Below are positions 10,464-24,637 of a DNA stretch of 64,000 nucleotides, piece by piece. The DNA comes from Amphiduros pacificus (Eukaryota > Annelida > Polychaeta > Phyllodocida > Hesionidae). The notes beneath the pieces were generated by a model. The model ran no database searches. It had not been told where the DNA came from and saw nothing but the letters and a program-made list of their open reading frames with translations. The DNA lies in assembly GCA_949316495.1 (NCBI GenBank), contig OX439005.1, positions 7,411,001-7,475,000 of the forward strand, given 5' to 3'. How positions within the stretch are numbered: the first letter of the stretch is position 1; every line of letters starts with the position of its first letter. The translations under genes were made by a program, and so were the position numbers.

Positions 10464-11671
10464 CAATTGAAATGATGTTTAATTTTCAATATATCTATAT
10501 TGTTCTGATACTAAACTGCATAATGCATGCACAGTATATTCATCATTTCCGGTTATATGCTCATGTATGTTAATGCTGTTTTGACTCTCACAAAATCAAA
10601 CAATAACTTTTAATCTTTCGCTTGAGATAATTAGTAAATTAAGCACATTTCTCACATATCATACAAAGACAAATTCCAGATTGAGCCCCAACTCCACATC
10701 TAGATTCTTGCCTTCAAGGAGAAAAATCCTTCAGGTAATATGTTAATAATGCACCATTAGATATTTGATTGATGGCACAATAACCTCATTTTTGATTTTT
10801 GGCGACTCATTTTTTTGTCAAACTTGTTGTCAATTTGAATTTATTGTGACTGAAATTTGAGATAAATAACAACAAATATTCTCTCCTTTCCTCATTCATG
10901 GGCAGCATTAGTTTACATTATTGAATATAACTTCAATTATTTGTAATTAAATTAATAATGTATGGAAATGTTTATACATAATGAAAGATACATCCAAAGA
11001 TTCATTAAATACTTTCTATTATTTCAGTAAACGCTAACGTAAAATAGTTTGGATATAATTATTTCCTCTGCCTTGCCCTTCACACTTGGATCCTTTCCAA
11101 TTAGCACATCATTTGCAATTCTATTTTTTGCCTCTCCCTACCTTGTCTAAGTAGTCTATTTGCCTACTCAGACACATTAAATAGCAGAGTAGGAAACTAC
11201 ATGGCTCCTCTCATCACTCATTCACAAGCTACCAAATTTCTTCCTCTGTATGTGACTCAGCATGGGTTGCTATTTGTAAGATTCTGGCATCCGAAATAGC
11301 CAATCCCTCAGAAATTACATAAGCGCCATAAATCTATGTTGAGAAAATTTTGCCCTCAATCTTTGTACTAAGCCTCAACTCTCATGCCACAAATTGGAAG
11401 TCACAAATACATTTTAAAGGGCCAGGTAACATCATTGTCTTTTCCCTAAAATTCAGAACTATTTGAAATACAAGGGGTTAAAGAATGTTGAAATTTCATC
11501 TTATTTGATACAACTGTCATTATAGAAATAAACGCATAGAAGAATTGCAACGCACTTCAACTGGAAAATATTTTGGCTGCTTTGGAAAGCTTTCATTTGA
11601 GATTTTTGAAAGTCGCCAGTTTCAATTCTCAGAAAAGGTTCCTTTTGAGAAATGTAAAGAAAAGTTGACTC

Positions 11672-11744
11672 GCACCGGGGTGGACTCGAACAACCAACCT
11701 TTCAGCTAACAGCTGAACGCCCTTACCAATTGCGCCACTGGTGC
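11672..11744 (-). pseudogene. tRNA-Asn-like, type B variant (copy 7)
   Basis: Type-B changes; second unit of the first 2562-bp dimer. Confidence 0.7.
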
Positions 11745-12952
11745 CAATTGAAATGATGTTTAATTTTCAATATATTTATATTGTTCTGATACTAGACTGC
11801 ATAATGCATGCACAGTATATTCATCATTTCCGGTTATATGCTCATGTATGTTAATGCTGTTTTGACTCTCACAAAATCAAACAATAACTTTTAATCTTTC
11901 GCTAGACATAATTAGTAAATTAAGCACATTTCTCACATATCATACAAAGACAAATTCCAGATTGAGCCCCAGCTCCACATCCAGATTCTTGCCTTCAAGG
12001 AGAAATATCCTTCAGGTAATATGTTAATAATGCACCATTAGATATTTGATTGATGGCACAATAACCTCATTCTTGATTTTTGGCGACTCATTTTTTTGTC
12101 AAACTTGTTGTCAATTTGAATTTATTGTGACTGAAATTTGAGATAAATGACAACAAATATTCTCTCCTTTCCTCATTCATGGGCAGTATTAGTTTACATT
12201 ATTGAATATAACTTCAATTATTTGTAATTAAATTAATAATGTATGGAAATGTTTATACATAATGAAAGATACATCCAAAGATACATTCAATACTTTCTAT
12301 TATTTCAGTAGACGCTAACGTAAAATAGTTTGGATATAATTATTTCCTCTGCCTTGCCCTTCACACTTGGATCCTTTCCAATTAGCACATCATTTGCAAT
12401 TTTATTTTTTGCCTCTCCCTACCTTGTCTTAGTAGTCTATTTGCCTACTCAGACACATTAAATAGCAGAGTAGGAAACTACATGGCTCCTCTCATCACTC
12501 ATTCACAAGCTACCAAATTTCTTCCTCTGTATGTGACCCAGCATGGGTTGCTATTTGTAAGATTCTGGCATCCCAAATAGCCAATCCCTCAGAAATTACA
12601 TAAGCGCCATAAATCTATGTTGAGAAAATTTTGTCCTCAATCTTTGTACTAAGCCTCAACTCTCATGCCACAAATTGGTAGTCACAAATACATTTTAAAG
12701 GGCCAGGTAACATCATTGTCTTTTCCCTAAAATTCAGAACTATTTGAAATACAAGGGGTTAAAGAATGTTGAAATTTCATCTTATTTGATACAACTGTCA
12801 TTATAGAAATAAACGCGTAGAAGAGTTACAACGCACTTCAACTGGAAAATGTTTTGGCTGCTTTGGAAAGCTTTCATTTGAGATTTTTGAAAGTCGCCAG
12901 TTTCAATTCTCAGAAAAGGTTCCTTTTGAGAAATGTAAAGAAAAGTTGACTC

Positions 12953-13025
12953 GCACTGGAGTGGACTCGAACCACCAACCTTTCACTTAACAGCTGAACG
13001 CGCCTACCAATTGCGCCACTGGTGC
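12953..13025 (-). pseudogene. tRNA-Asn-like, type C variant (copy 8)
   Basis: Type-C changes identical to copy 6; first unit of the second dimer. Confidence 0.65.
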
Positions 13026-14233
13026 CAATTGAAATGATGTTTAATTTTCAATATATCTATATTGTTCTGATACTAAACTGCATAATGCATGCACAGTATA
13101 TTCATCATTTCCGGTTATATGCTCATGTATGTTAATGCTGTTTTGACTCTCACAAAATCAAACAATAACTTTTAATCTTTCGCTTGAGATAATTAGTAAA
13201 TTAAGCACATTTCTCACATATCATACAAAGACAAATTCCAGATTGAGCCCCAACTCCACATCTAGATTCTTGCCTTCAAGGAGAAAAATCCTTCAGGTAA
13301 TATGTTAATAATGCACCATTAGATATTTGATTGATGGCACAATAACCTCATTTTTGATTTTTGGCGACTCATTTTTTTGTCAAACTTGTTGTCAATTTGA
13401 ATTTATTGTGACTGAAATTTGAGATAAATAACAACAAATATTCTCTCCTTTCCTCATTCATGGGCAGCATTAGTTTACATTATTGAATATAACTTCAATT
13501 ATTTGTAATTAAATTAATAATGTATGGAAATGTTTATACATAATGAAAGATACATCCAAAGATTCATTAAATACTTTCTATTATTTCAGTAAACGCTAAC
13601 GTAAAATAGTTTGGATATAATTATTTCCTCTGCCTTGCCCTTCACACTTGGATCCTTTCCAATTAGCACATCATTTGCAATTCTATTTTTTGCCTCTCCC
13701 TACCTTGTCTAAGTAGTCTATTTGCCTACTCAGACACATTAAATAGCAGAGTAGGAAACTACATGGCTCCTCTCATCACTCATTCACAAGCTACCAAATT
13801 TCTTCCTCTGTATGTGACTCAGCATGGGTTGCTATTTGTAAGATTCTGGCATCCGAAATAGCCAATCCCTCAGAAATTACATAAGCGCCATAAATCTATG
13901 TTGAGAAAATTTTGCCCTCAATCTTTGTACTAAGCCTCAACTCTCATGCCACAAATTGGAAGTCACAAATACATTTTAAAGGGCCAGGTAACATCATTGT
14001 CTTTTCCCTAAAATTCAGAACTATTTGAAATACAAGGGGTTAAAGAATGTTGAAATTTCATCTTATTTGATACAACTGTCATTATAGAAATAAACGCATA
14101 GAAGAATTGCAACGCACTTCAACTGGAAAATATTTTGGCTGCTTTGGAAAGCTTTCATTTGAGATTTTTGAAAGTCGCCAGTTTCAATTCTCAGAAAAGG
14201 TTCCTTTTGAGAAATGTAAAGAAAAGTTGACTC

Positions 14234-14306
14234 GCACCGGGGTGGACTCGAACAACCAACCTTTCAGCTAACAGCTGAACGCCCTTACCAATTGCGCCAC
14301 TGGTGC
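14234..14306 (-). pseudogene. tRNA-Asn-like, type B variant (copy 9)
   Basis: Type-B changes; the last type-B copy in the window. Confidence 0.7.
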
Positions 14307-15514
14307 CAATTGAAATGATGTTTAATTTTCAATATATTTATATTGTTCTGATACTAGACTGCATAATGCATGCACAGTATATTCATCATTTCCGGTTATA
14401 TGCTCATGTATGTTAATGCTGTTTTGACTCTCACAAAATCAAACAATAACTTTTAATCTTTCGCTAGACATAATTAGTAAATTAAGCACATTTCTCACAT
14501 ATCATACAAAGACAAATTCCAGATTGAGCCCCAGCTCCACATCCAGATTCTTGCCTTCAAGGAGAAATATCCTTCAGGTAATATGTTAATAATGCACCAT
14601 TAGATATTTGATTGATGGCACAATAACCTCATTCTTGATTTTTGGCGACTCATTTTTTTGTCAAACTTGTTGTCAATTTGAATTTATTGTGACTGAAATT
14701 TGAGATAAATGACAACAAATATTCTCTCCTTTCCTCATTCATGGGCAGTATTAGTTTACATTATTGAATATAACTTCAATTATTTGTAATTAAATTAATA
14801 ATGTATGGAAATGTTTATACATAATGAAAGATACATCCAAAGATACATTCAATACTTTCTATTATTTCAGTAGACGCTAACGTAAAATAGTTTGGATATA
14901 ATTATTTCCTCTGCCTTGCCCTTCACACTTGGATCCTTTCCAATTAGCACATCATTTGCAATTTTATTTTTTGCCTCTCCCTACCTTGTCTTAGTAGTCT
15001 ATTTGCCTACTCAGACACATTAAATAGCAGAGTAGGAAACTACATGGCTCCTCTCATCACTCATTCACAAGCTACCAAATTTCTTCCTCTGTATGTGACC
15101 CAGCATGGGTTGCTATTTGTAAGATTCTGGCATCCCAAATAGCCAATCCCTCAGAAATTACATAAGCGCCATAAATCTATGTTGAGAAAATTTTGCCCTC
15201 AATCTTTGTACTAAGCCTCAACTCTCATGCCACAAATTGGTAGTCACAAATACATTTTAAAGGGCCAGGTAACATCATTGTCTTTTCCCTAAAATTCAGA
15301 ACTATTTGAAATACAAGGGGTTAAAGAATGTTGAAATTTCATCTTATTTGATACAACTGTCATTATAGAAATAAACGCGTAGAAGAGTTACAACGCACTT
15401 CAACTGGAAAATGTTTTGGCTGCTTTGGAAAGCTTTCATTTGAGATTTTTGAAAGTCGCCAGTTTCAATTCTCAGAAAAGGTTCCTTTTGAGAAATGTAA
15501 AGAAAAGTTGACTC

Positions 15515-15587
15515 GCACCGGAGTGGACTCGAACCACCAACCTTTCAGCTAACAGCTGAACGCGCTTACCAATTGCGCCACTGATGA
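15515..15587 (-). pseudogene. tRNA-Asn-like, type D variant (copy 10)
   Basis: The 5' acceptor strand reads TCATCAG instead of GCACCAG, so pair 1-72 is lost and 4-69 becomes a wobble; the rest is canonical. End processing by RNase P is probably impaired. Confidence 0.6.
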
Positions 15588-16794
15588 CAATTGAAATGAT
15601 GTTTAATTTTCAATATATTTATATTGTTCTGATACTAAACTGTATAATGCATGCACAGTATATTCATCATTTCCGGTTATATGCTCATGTATGTTAATGC
15701 TGTTTTGACTCTCACAAATTCAAACAATAACTTTTAATCTTTCGCTTGAGATAATTAGTAAATTAAGCACATTTCTCACATATCATACAAAGACAAATTC
15801 CAGATTGAGCCCCAACTCCACATCTAGATTCTTGCCTTCAAGGAGAAATATCCTTCAGGTAATATGTTAATAATGCCCCATTAGATATTTGATTGATGGC
15901 ACAATAACCTCATTCTTGATTTTTGGCGACTCATTTTTTTGTCAAACTTGTTGTCAATTTGAATTTATTGTGACTGAAATTTGAGATAAATGACAACAAA
16001 TATTCTCTCCTTTCCTCATTCATGGGCAGCATTAGTTTACATTATTGAATATAACTTCAATTATTTGTAATTAAATTAATAATGTATGGAAATGTTTATA
16101 CATAATGAAAGATACATCCAAAGATTCATTAAATACTTTCTATTATTTCAGTAGACGCTAACGTAAAATAGTTTGGATATAATTATGTCCTCTGCCTTGC
16201 CCTTCACACTTGGATCCTTTCCAATTAGCACATCATTTGCAATTTTAGTTTTTGCCTCTCCCTACCTTGTCTAAGTAGTCTATTTGCCTACTCAGACACA
16301 TTAAATAGCAGAGTAGGAAACTACATGGCTCCTCTCATCACTCATTCACAAGCTACCAAATTTCTTCCACTGTATGTGACCCAGCATGGGTTGCTATTTG
16401 TAAGATTCTGGCATCCGAAATAGCCAATCCCTCAGAAATTACATAAGCGCCATAAATCTATGTGGAGAAAATTTTGCCCTCAATCTTTGTACTAAGCCTC
16501 AACTCTCATGCCACAAATTGGAAGTCACAAATACATTTTAAAGGGCCAGGTAACATCATTGTCTTTTCCCTAAAATTCAGAACTATTTGAAATACAAGGG
16601 GTTAAAGAATGTTGAAATTTCATCTTATTTGATACAACTGTCATTATAGAAATAAACGCGTAGAAGAGTTGCAACGCACTCAACTGGAAAATATTTTGGC
16701 TGCTTTGGAAAGCTTTCATTTGAGATTTTTGAAAGTCGCCAGTTTCAATTCTCAGAAAAGGTTCCTTTTGAGAAATGTAAAGAAAAGATGACTC

Positions 16795-16867
16795 GCACCG
16801 GAGTGGACTCGAACCACCAACCTTTCAGCTAACAGCTGAACGTGCTTACCAATTGCGCCACTGGTGC
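16795..16867 (-). tRNA. tRNA-Asn-like, type E variant (copy 11)
   Basis: A single change gives a C11/A24 mismatch in the D-stem (GCGC against GCAC); all else is canonical. Function uncertain. The unit is 1 bp short because of a lost T in the spacer. Confidence 0.6.
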
Positions 16868-18078
16868 CAATTGAAATGATGTTTAATTTTCAATATATTT
16901 ATATTGTTCTGATACTAGACTGCATAATGCATGCACAGTATATTCATCATTTCCGGTTATATGCTCATGTATGTTAATGCTCTTTTGACTCTCACAAAAT
17001 CAAACAATAACTTTTAATCTTTCGCTAGACATAATTAGTAAATTAAGCACATTTCTCACATATCATACAAAGACAAATTCCAGATTGAGCCCCAACTCCA
17101 CATCTAGATTCTTGCCTTCAAGGAGAAATATCCTTCAGGTAATATGTTAATAATGCACCATTAGATATTTGATTGATGGCACAATAACCTCATTCTTGAT
17201 TTTTGGCGACTCATTTTTTGGTCAAACTTGTTGTCCATTTGAATTTATTGTGACTGAAATTTGAGATAAATGACTACAAATATTCTCTCCTTTCCTCATT
17301 CATGGGCAGCATTAGTTTACATTATTGAATATAACTTCAATTATTTGTAATTAAATTAATAATGTATGGAAATGTTTATACATAATGAAAGATACATCCA
17401 TAGATTCATTAAATACTTTCTATTATTTCAGTAGACGCTAACGTAAAATAGTTTGGATATAATTATTTCCTCTGCCTTGCCCTTCACACTTGGATCCTTT
17501 CCAATTAGCACATCATTTGCAATTCTATTTTTTGCCTCTCCCTACCTTGTCTAAGTAGTCTATTTGCCTACTCAGACACATTAAATAGCAGAGTAGGAAA
17601 CTACATGGCTCCTCTCATCACTCATTCACAAGCTACCAAATTTCTTCCTCTGTATGTGACCCAGCATGGGTTGCTATTTGTAAGATTCTGGCATCCCAAA
17701 TAGCCAATCCCTCAGAAATTATGACATAAGCGCCATAAATCTATGTTGAGAAAATTTTGCCCTCAATCTTTGTACTAAGCCTCAACTCTCATGCCACAAA
17801 TTGGAAGTCACAAATACATTTTAAAGGGCCAGGTAACATCATTGTCTTTTCCCTAAAATTCAGAACTATTTGAAATACAAGGGGTTAAAGAATGTTGAAA
17901 TTTCATCTTATTTGATACAACTGTCATTATAGAAATAAACGCGTAGAAGAGTTACAACGCACTTCAACTGGAAAATGTTTTGGCTGCTTTGGAAAGCTTT
18001 CATTTGAGATTTTTGAAAGTCGCCAGTTTCAATTCTCAGAAAAGGTTCCTTTTGAGAAATGTAAAGAAAAGTTGACTC

Positions 18079-18151
18079 GCACCGGAGTGGACTCGAACCA
18101 CCAACCTTTCAGCTAACAGCTGAACGCGCTTACCAATTGCGCCACTGGTGC
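18079..18151 (-). tRNA. tRNA-Asn(GUU), canonical copy 12
   Basis: Exact 73-mer; third unit of the first trimer. Confidence 0.86.
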
Positions 18152-19359
18152 CAATTGAAATGATGTTTAATTTTCAATATATTTATATTGTTCTGATACT
18201 AAACTGCATAATGCATGCACAGTATATTCATCATTTCCGGTTATATGCTCATGTATGTTAATGCTCTTTTGACTCTCACAAAATCAAACAGTAACTTTTA
18301 ATCTTTCGCTAGAGATAATTTGTAAATTAAGCACATTTCTCACATATCATACAAAGACAAATTCCAGATTGAGCCCCAACTCCACATCTAGATTCTTGCC
18401 TTCAAGGAGAAATATCCTTCAGGTAATATGTTAATAATGCACCATTAGATATTTGATTGATGGCACAATAACCTCATTCTTGATTTTTGACGACTCATTT
18501 TTTTGTCAAACTTGTTGTCAATTTGAATTTATTGTGACTGAAATTTGAGATAAATGACAACAAATATTCTCTCCTTTCCTCATTCATGGGCAGCATTAGT
18601 TTACATTATTGAATATAACTTCAATTATTTGTAATTAAATTAATAATGTATGGAAATGTTTATACATAATGAAAGATACATCCAAAGATTCATTAAATAC
18701 TTTCTATTATTTCAGTAGACGCTAACGTAAAATAGTTTGGATATAATCATTTCCTCTGCCTTGCCCTTCACACTTGGATCCTTTCCAATTAGCACATCAT
18801 TTGCAATTTTATTTTTTGCCTCTCCCTACCTTGTCTTAGTAGTCTATTTGCCTACTCAGACACATTAAATAGCAGTGTAGGAAACTACATGGCTCCTCTC
18901 ATCACTCATTCACAAGCTACCAAATTTCTTCCTCTGTATGTGACCCAGCATGGGTTGCTATTTGTAAGATTCTGGCATCCCAAATAGCCAATCCCTCAGA
19001 AATTACATAAGCGCCATAAATCTATGTTGAGAAAATTTTGCCCTCAATCTTTGTACTAAGCCTCAACTCTCATGCCACAAATTGGTAGTCACAAATACAT
19101 TTTAAAGGGCCAGGTAACATCATTGTCTTTTCCCTAAAATTCAGAACTATTTGAAATACAAGGGGTTAAAGAATGTTGAAATTTCATCTTATTTGATACA
19201 ACTGTCATTATAGAAATAAACGCGTAGAAGAGTTACAACGCACTTCAACTGGAAAATGTTTTGGCTGCTTTGGAAAGCTTTCATTTGAGATTTTTGAAAG
19301 TCGCCAGTTTCAATTCTCAGAAAAGGTTCCTTTTGAGAAATGTAAAGAAAAGTTGACTC

Positions 19360-19432
19360 GCACCGGAGTGGACTCGAACCACCAACCTTTCAGCTAACAG
19401 CTGAACGCGCTTACCAATTGCGCCACTGATGA
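19360..19432 (-). pseudogene. tRNA-Asn-like, type D variant (copy 13)
   Basis: Same altered 5' acceptor strand as copy 10, one trimer period later. Confidence 0.6.
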
Positions 19433-20640
19433 CAATTGAAATGATGTTTAATTTTCAATATATTTATATTGTTCTGATACTAAACTGTATAATGCATGCA
19501 CAGTATATTCATCATTTCCGGTTATATGCTCATGTATGTTAATGCTGTTTTGACTCTCACAAATTCAAACAATAACTTTTAATCTTTCGCTTGAGATAAT
19601 TAGTAAATTAAGCACATTTCTCACATATCATACAAAGACAAATTCCAGATTGAGCCCCAACTCCACATCTAGATTCTTGCCTTCAAGGAGAAATATCCTT
19701 CAGGTAATATGTTAATAATGCCCCATTAGATATTTGATTGATGGCACAATAACCTCATTCTTGATTTTTGGCGACTCATTTTTTTGTCAAACTTGTTGTC
19801 AATTTGAATTTATTGTGACTGAAATTTGAGATAAATGACAACAAATATTCTCTCCTTTCCTCATTCATGGGCAGCATTAGTTTACATTATTGAATATAAC
19901 TTCAATTATTTGTAATTAAATTAATAATGTATGGAAATGTTTATACATAATGAAAGATACATCCAAAGATTCATTAAATACTTTCTATTATTTCAGTAGA
20001 CGCTAACGTAAAATAGTTTGGATATAATTATGTCCTCTGCCTTGCCCTTCACACTTGGATCCTTTCCAATTAGCACATCATTTGCAATTTTAGTTTTTGC
20101 CTCTCCCTACCTTGTCTAAGTAGTCTATTTGCCTACTCAGACACATTAAATAGCAGAGTAGGAAACTACATGGCTCCTCTCATCACTCATTCACAAGCTA
20201 CCAAATTTCTTCCACTGTATGTGACCCAGCATGGGTTGCTATTTGTAAGATTCTGGCATCCCAAATAGCCAATCCCTCAGAAATTACATAAGCGCCATAA
20301 ATCTATGTGGAGAAAATTTTGCCCTCAATCTTTGTACTAAGCCTCAACTCTCATGCCACAAATTGGAAGTCACAAATACATTTTAAAGGGCCAGGTAACA
20401 TCATTGTCTTTTCCCTAAAATTCAGAACTATTTGAAATACAAGGGGTTAAAGAATGTTGAAATTTCATCTTATTTGATACAACTGTCATTATAGAAATAA
20501 ACGCGTAGAAGAGTTGCAACGCACTTCAACTGGAAAATATTTTGGCTGCTTTGGAAAGCTTTCATTTGAGATTTTTGAAAGTCGCCAGTTTCAATTCTCA
20601 GAAAAGGTTCCTTTTGAGAAATGTAAAGAAAAGATGACTC

Positions 20641-20713
20641 GCACCGGAGTGGACTCGAACCACCAACCTTTCAGCTAACAGCTGAACGTGCTTACCAATT
20701 GCGCCACTGGTGC
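20641..20713 (-). tRNA. tRNA-Asn-like, type E variant (copy 14)
   Basis: C11/A24 mismatch as in copy 11. Confidence 0.6.
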
Positions 20714-21924
20714 CAATTGAAATGATGTTTAATTTTCAATATATTTATATTGTTCTGATACTAGACTGCATAATGCATGCACAGTATATTCATCATTTCC
20801 GGTTATATGCTCATGTATGTTAATGCTCTTTTGACTCTCACAAAATCAAACAATAACTTTTAATCTTTCGCTAGACATAATTAGTAAATTAAGCACATTT
20901 CTCACATATCATACAAAGACAAATTCCAGATTGAGCCCCAACTCCACATCTAGATTCTTGCCTTCAAGGAGAAATATCCTTCAGGTAATATGTTAATAAT
21001 GCACCATTAGATATTTGATTGATGGCACAATAACCTCATTCTTGATTTTTGGCGACTCATTTTTTGGTCAAACTTGTTGTCAATTTGAATTCATTGTGAC
21101 TGAAATTTGAGATAAATGACTACAAATATTCTCTCCTTTCCTCATTTATGGGCAGCATTAGTTTACATTATTGAATATAACTTCAATTATTTGTAATTAA
21201 ATTAATAATGTATGGAAATGTTTATACATAATGAAAGATACATCCATAGATTCATTAAATACTTTCTATTATTTCAGTAGACGCTAACGTAAAATAGTTT
21301 GGATATAATTATTTCCTCTGCCTTGCCCTTCACACTTGGATCCTTTCCAATTAGCACATCATTTGCAATTCTATTTTTTGCCTCTCCCTACCTTGTCTAA
21401 GTAGTCTATTTGCCTACTCAGACACATTAAATAGCAGAGTAGGAAACTACATGGCTCCTCTCATCACTCATTCACAAGCTACCAAATTTCTTCCTCTGTA
21501 TGTGACCCAGCATGGGTTGCTATTTGTAAGATTCTGGCATCCCAAATAGCCAATCCCTCAGAAATTATGACATAAGCGCCCTAAATCTATGTTGAGAAAA
21601 TTTTGCCCTCAACCTTTGTACTAAGCCTCAACTCTCATGCCACAAATTGGAAGTCACAAATACATTTTAAAGGGCCAGGTAACATCATTGTCTTTTCCCT
21701 AAAATTCAGAACTATTTGAAATACAAGGGGTTAAAGAATGTTGAAATTTCATCTTATTTGATACAACTGTCATTATAGAAATAAACGCGTAGAAGAGTTA
21801 CAACGCACTTCAACTGGAAAATGTTTTGGCTGCTTCGGAAAGCTTTCATTTGAGATTTTTGAAAGTCGCCAGTTTCAATTCTCAGGAAAGGTTCCTTTTG
21901 AGAAATGTAAAGAAAAGTTGACTC

Positions 21925-21997
21925 GCACCGGAGTGGACTCGAACCACCAACCTTTCAGCTAACAGCTGAACGCGCTTACCAATTGCGCCACTGGTGC
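21925..21997 (-). tRNA. tRNA-Asn(GUU), canonical copy 15
   Basis: Exact 73-mer. The unit (here called a) is marked by cgccctaaatct and recurs at 26617 and 30775. Confidence 0.86.
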
Positions 21998-23205
21998 CAA
22001 TTGAAATGATGTTTAATTTTCAATATATTAATATTGTTCTGATACTAAACTGCATAATGCATGCACAGTATATTCATCATTTCCGGTTATATGCTCATGT
22101 ATGTTAATGCTGTTTTGACTCTCACAAAATCAAACAATAACTTTTAATCTTTCGCTTGAGATAATTAGTAAATTAAGCACATTTCTCACATATCATACAA
22201 AGACAAATTCCAGATTGAGCCCCAACTCCACATCTAGATTCTTGCCTTCAAGGAGAAATATCCTTCAGGTAATATGTTAATAATGCACCATTAGATATTT
22301 GATTGATGGCACAATAACCTCATTTTTGATTTTTGGCGACTCATTTTTTTGTCAAACTTGTTGTCAATTTGAATTTATTGTGACTGAAATTTGAGATAAA
22401 TGACAACAAATATTCTCTCCTTTCCTCATTCATGGGCAGCATTAGTTTACATTATTGAATATAACTTCAATTATTTGTAATTAAATTAATAATGTATGGA
22501 AATGTTTATACATAATGAAAGATACATCCAAAGATTCATTAAATACTTTCTATTATTTCAGTAGACGCTAACGTAAAATAGTTTTGATATAATCATTTCC
22601 TCTGCCTTGCCCTTCACACTTGGATCCTTTCCAATTAGCACATCATTTGCAATTTTATTTTTTGCCTCTCCCTACCTTGTCTATGTAGTCTATTTGCCTA
22701 CTCAGACACATTAAATAGCAGAGTAGGAAACTACATGGCTCCTCTCATCACTCATTCACAAGCTACCAAATTTCTTCCTCTGTATGTGACCCAGCATGGG
22801 TTGCTATTTGTAAGATTCTGGCATCCCAAATAGCCAATCCCTCAGAAATTACATAAGCGCCATAAATCTATGTTGAGAAAATTTTGCCCTCAATCTTTGT
22901 ACTAAGCCTCAACTCTCATGCCACAAATTGGAAGTCACAAATTCATTTTAGAGGGCCAGGTAACATCATTGTCTTTTCCCTAAAATTCAGAACTATTTGA
23001 AATACAAGGGGTTAAATAATGTTGAAATTTCATCTTATTTGATACAACTGTCATTATAGAAATAAACGCGTAGAAGAGTTGCAACGCACTTCAACTGGAA
23101 AATATTTTGGCTGCTTTGGAAAGCTTTCATTTGAGATTTTTGAAAGTCGCCAGTTTCAATTCTCAGAAAAGGTTCCTTTTGAGAAATGTAAAGAAAAGTT
23201 GACTC

Positions 23206-23278
23206 GCACCGGAGTGGACTCGAACCACCAACCTTTCAGCTAACAGCTGAACGCGCTTACCAATTGCGCCACTGGTGC
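23206..23278 (-). tRNA. tRNA-Asn(GUU), canonical copy 16
   Basis: Exact 73-mer, divergent from the SINE that starts 108 bp upstream of its 5' end. Confidence 0.86.
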
Positions 23279-23386
23279 CAATTGACATGATGTTTAATTT
23301 TCAATATATTTATATTGTTCTGATACTAGACTGCATAATGCATGCACAGTATATTCATCATTTCCGGTTATATGCTCATGTATGTT

Positions 23387-23531
23387 TGACTGGCCGAAAT
23401 AGCTCAATTGGTAGAGTATTCGCCTTGAGATCCAGGGGTTCTGGGTTCGAATCCTGGCCAGTTACTATCAACCGCTATGAGCAGACATTGTCTGGTATCA
23501 GCGGTATATAAATGTCAGCTTTACTTAGCTT
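23387..23531 (+). mobile_element. tRNA-derived SINE, copy 1 (type b unit)
   Basis: The 145-bp element is flanked by TATGTT target duplications (23381-23386, 23532-23537), and units without it have a single TATGTT at this point. The head is tRNA-like: the first seven bases TGACTGG pair with CCAGTTA to form an acceptor-like stem, the A box is TAGCTCAATTGG (23400-23411) and the B box GGTTCGAATCC (23444-23454). The anticodon arm does not fold, so it is not a working tRNA. The tail from 23471 to about 23513 matches the 3' end of the LINE at 4923-4963, including its hairpin. It codes for nothing and would have depended on LINE enzyme for movement. Confidence 0.9.
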
Positions 23532-24637
23532 TATGTTAATGCTGTTTTGACTCTCACAAAATCAAACAATAACTTTTAATCTTTCGCTTGAGATAATTAG
23601 TAAATTAAGCACATTTCTCACATATCATACAAAGACAAATTCCAGATTGAGCCCCAACTCCACATCTAGATTCTTGCCTTCAAGGAGAAATATCCGTCAG
23701 GTAATATGTTAATAATGCACCATTAGATATTTGATTGATGGCACAATAACCTCATTTTTGATTTTTAGCGACTCATTTTTTTGTCAAACTTGTTGTCAAT
23801 TTGAATTTATTGTGACTGAAATTTGAGATAAATGACAACAAATATTCTCTCCTTTCCTCATTCATGGGCAGCATTAGTTTACATTATTGAATATAACTTC
23901 AATTATTTGTAATTAAATTAATAATGTATGGAAATGTTTATACATAATGAAAGATACATCCAAAGATTCATTAAATACTTTCTATTATTTCAGTAGACGC
24001 TAACGTAAAATAGTTTGGGTATAATCATTTCCTCTGCCTTGCCCTTCACACTTGGATCCTTTCCAATTAGCACATCATTTGCAATTTAATTTTCTGCCTC
24101 TCCCTACCTTGTCTAAGTAGTCTATTTGCCTACTCAGACACATTAAATAGCAGAGTAGGAAACTACATGGCTCCTCTCATCACTCATTCACAAGCAACCA
24201 AATTTCTTCCACTGTATGTGACCCAGCATGGGTTGCTATTTGTAAGATTCTGGCATCCCAAATAGCCAATCCCTCAGAAATTACATAAGCGCCATAAATC
24301 TATGTTGAGAAAATTTTGCCCTCAATCTTTGTACTAAGCCTCAACTCTCATGCCACAAATTGGAAGTTACAAATACATTTTAAAGGGCCAGGTAACATCA
24401 TTGTCTTTCCCCTAAAATTCAGAACTATTTGAAATACAAGGGGTTAAAGAATGTTGAAATTTCATCTTATTTGATACAACTGTCATTATAGAAATAAACG
24501 CGTAGAAGAGTTGCAACGCACTTCAACTGGAAAATATTTTGGCTGCTTTGGAAAGCTTTCATTTGAGATTTTTGAAAGTCGCCAGTTTCAATTCTCAGAA
24601 AAGGTTCCTTTTGAGAAATGTAAAGAAAAGTTGACTC

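Larger units (their letters stand above)
9647..14770. repeat. Two copies of a 2562-bp two-unit higher-order repeat
   Basis: 9647-12208 and 12209-14770 each contain a type-C unit followed by a type-B unit in the same order, with shared private markers such as cttcacttaacagc in the first and cgctagacataatt in the second. Confidence 0.85.
14771..22461. repeat. Two copies of a ~3845-bp three-unit higher-order repeat
   Basis: 14771-18615 and 18616-22461 each hold units with tRNA types D, E and canonical in the same order. The third unit of both carries a 3-bp insertion (gaaattatgacataag). Length per block is 3845 and 3846 bp. Confidence 0.87.

Noticed and set aside
23387-23460. The SINE head as a second functional tRNA gene
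   Set aside because: A and B boxes and an acceptor-like stem exist, but the anticodon arm does not pair and there are extra bases between acceptor and D-stem.
23275-23511. A 78-codon ORF repeated in eight units
   Set aside because: It starts inside the tRNA end and runs across spacer into the SINE. It exists only where the SINE is inserted and has no protein-like features.
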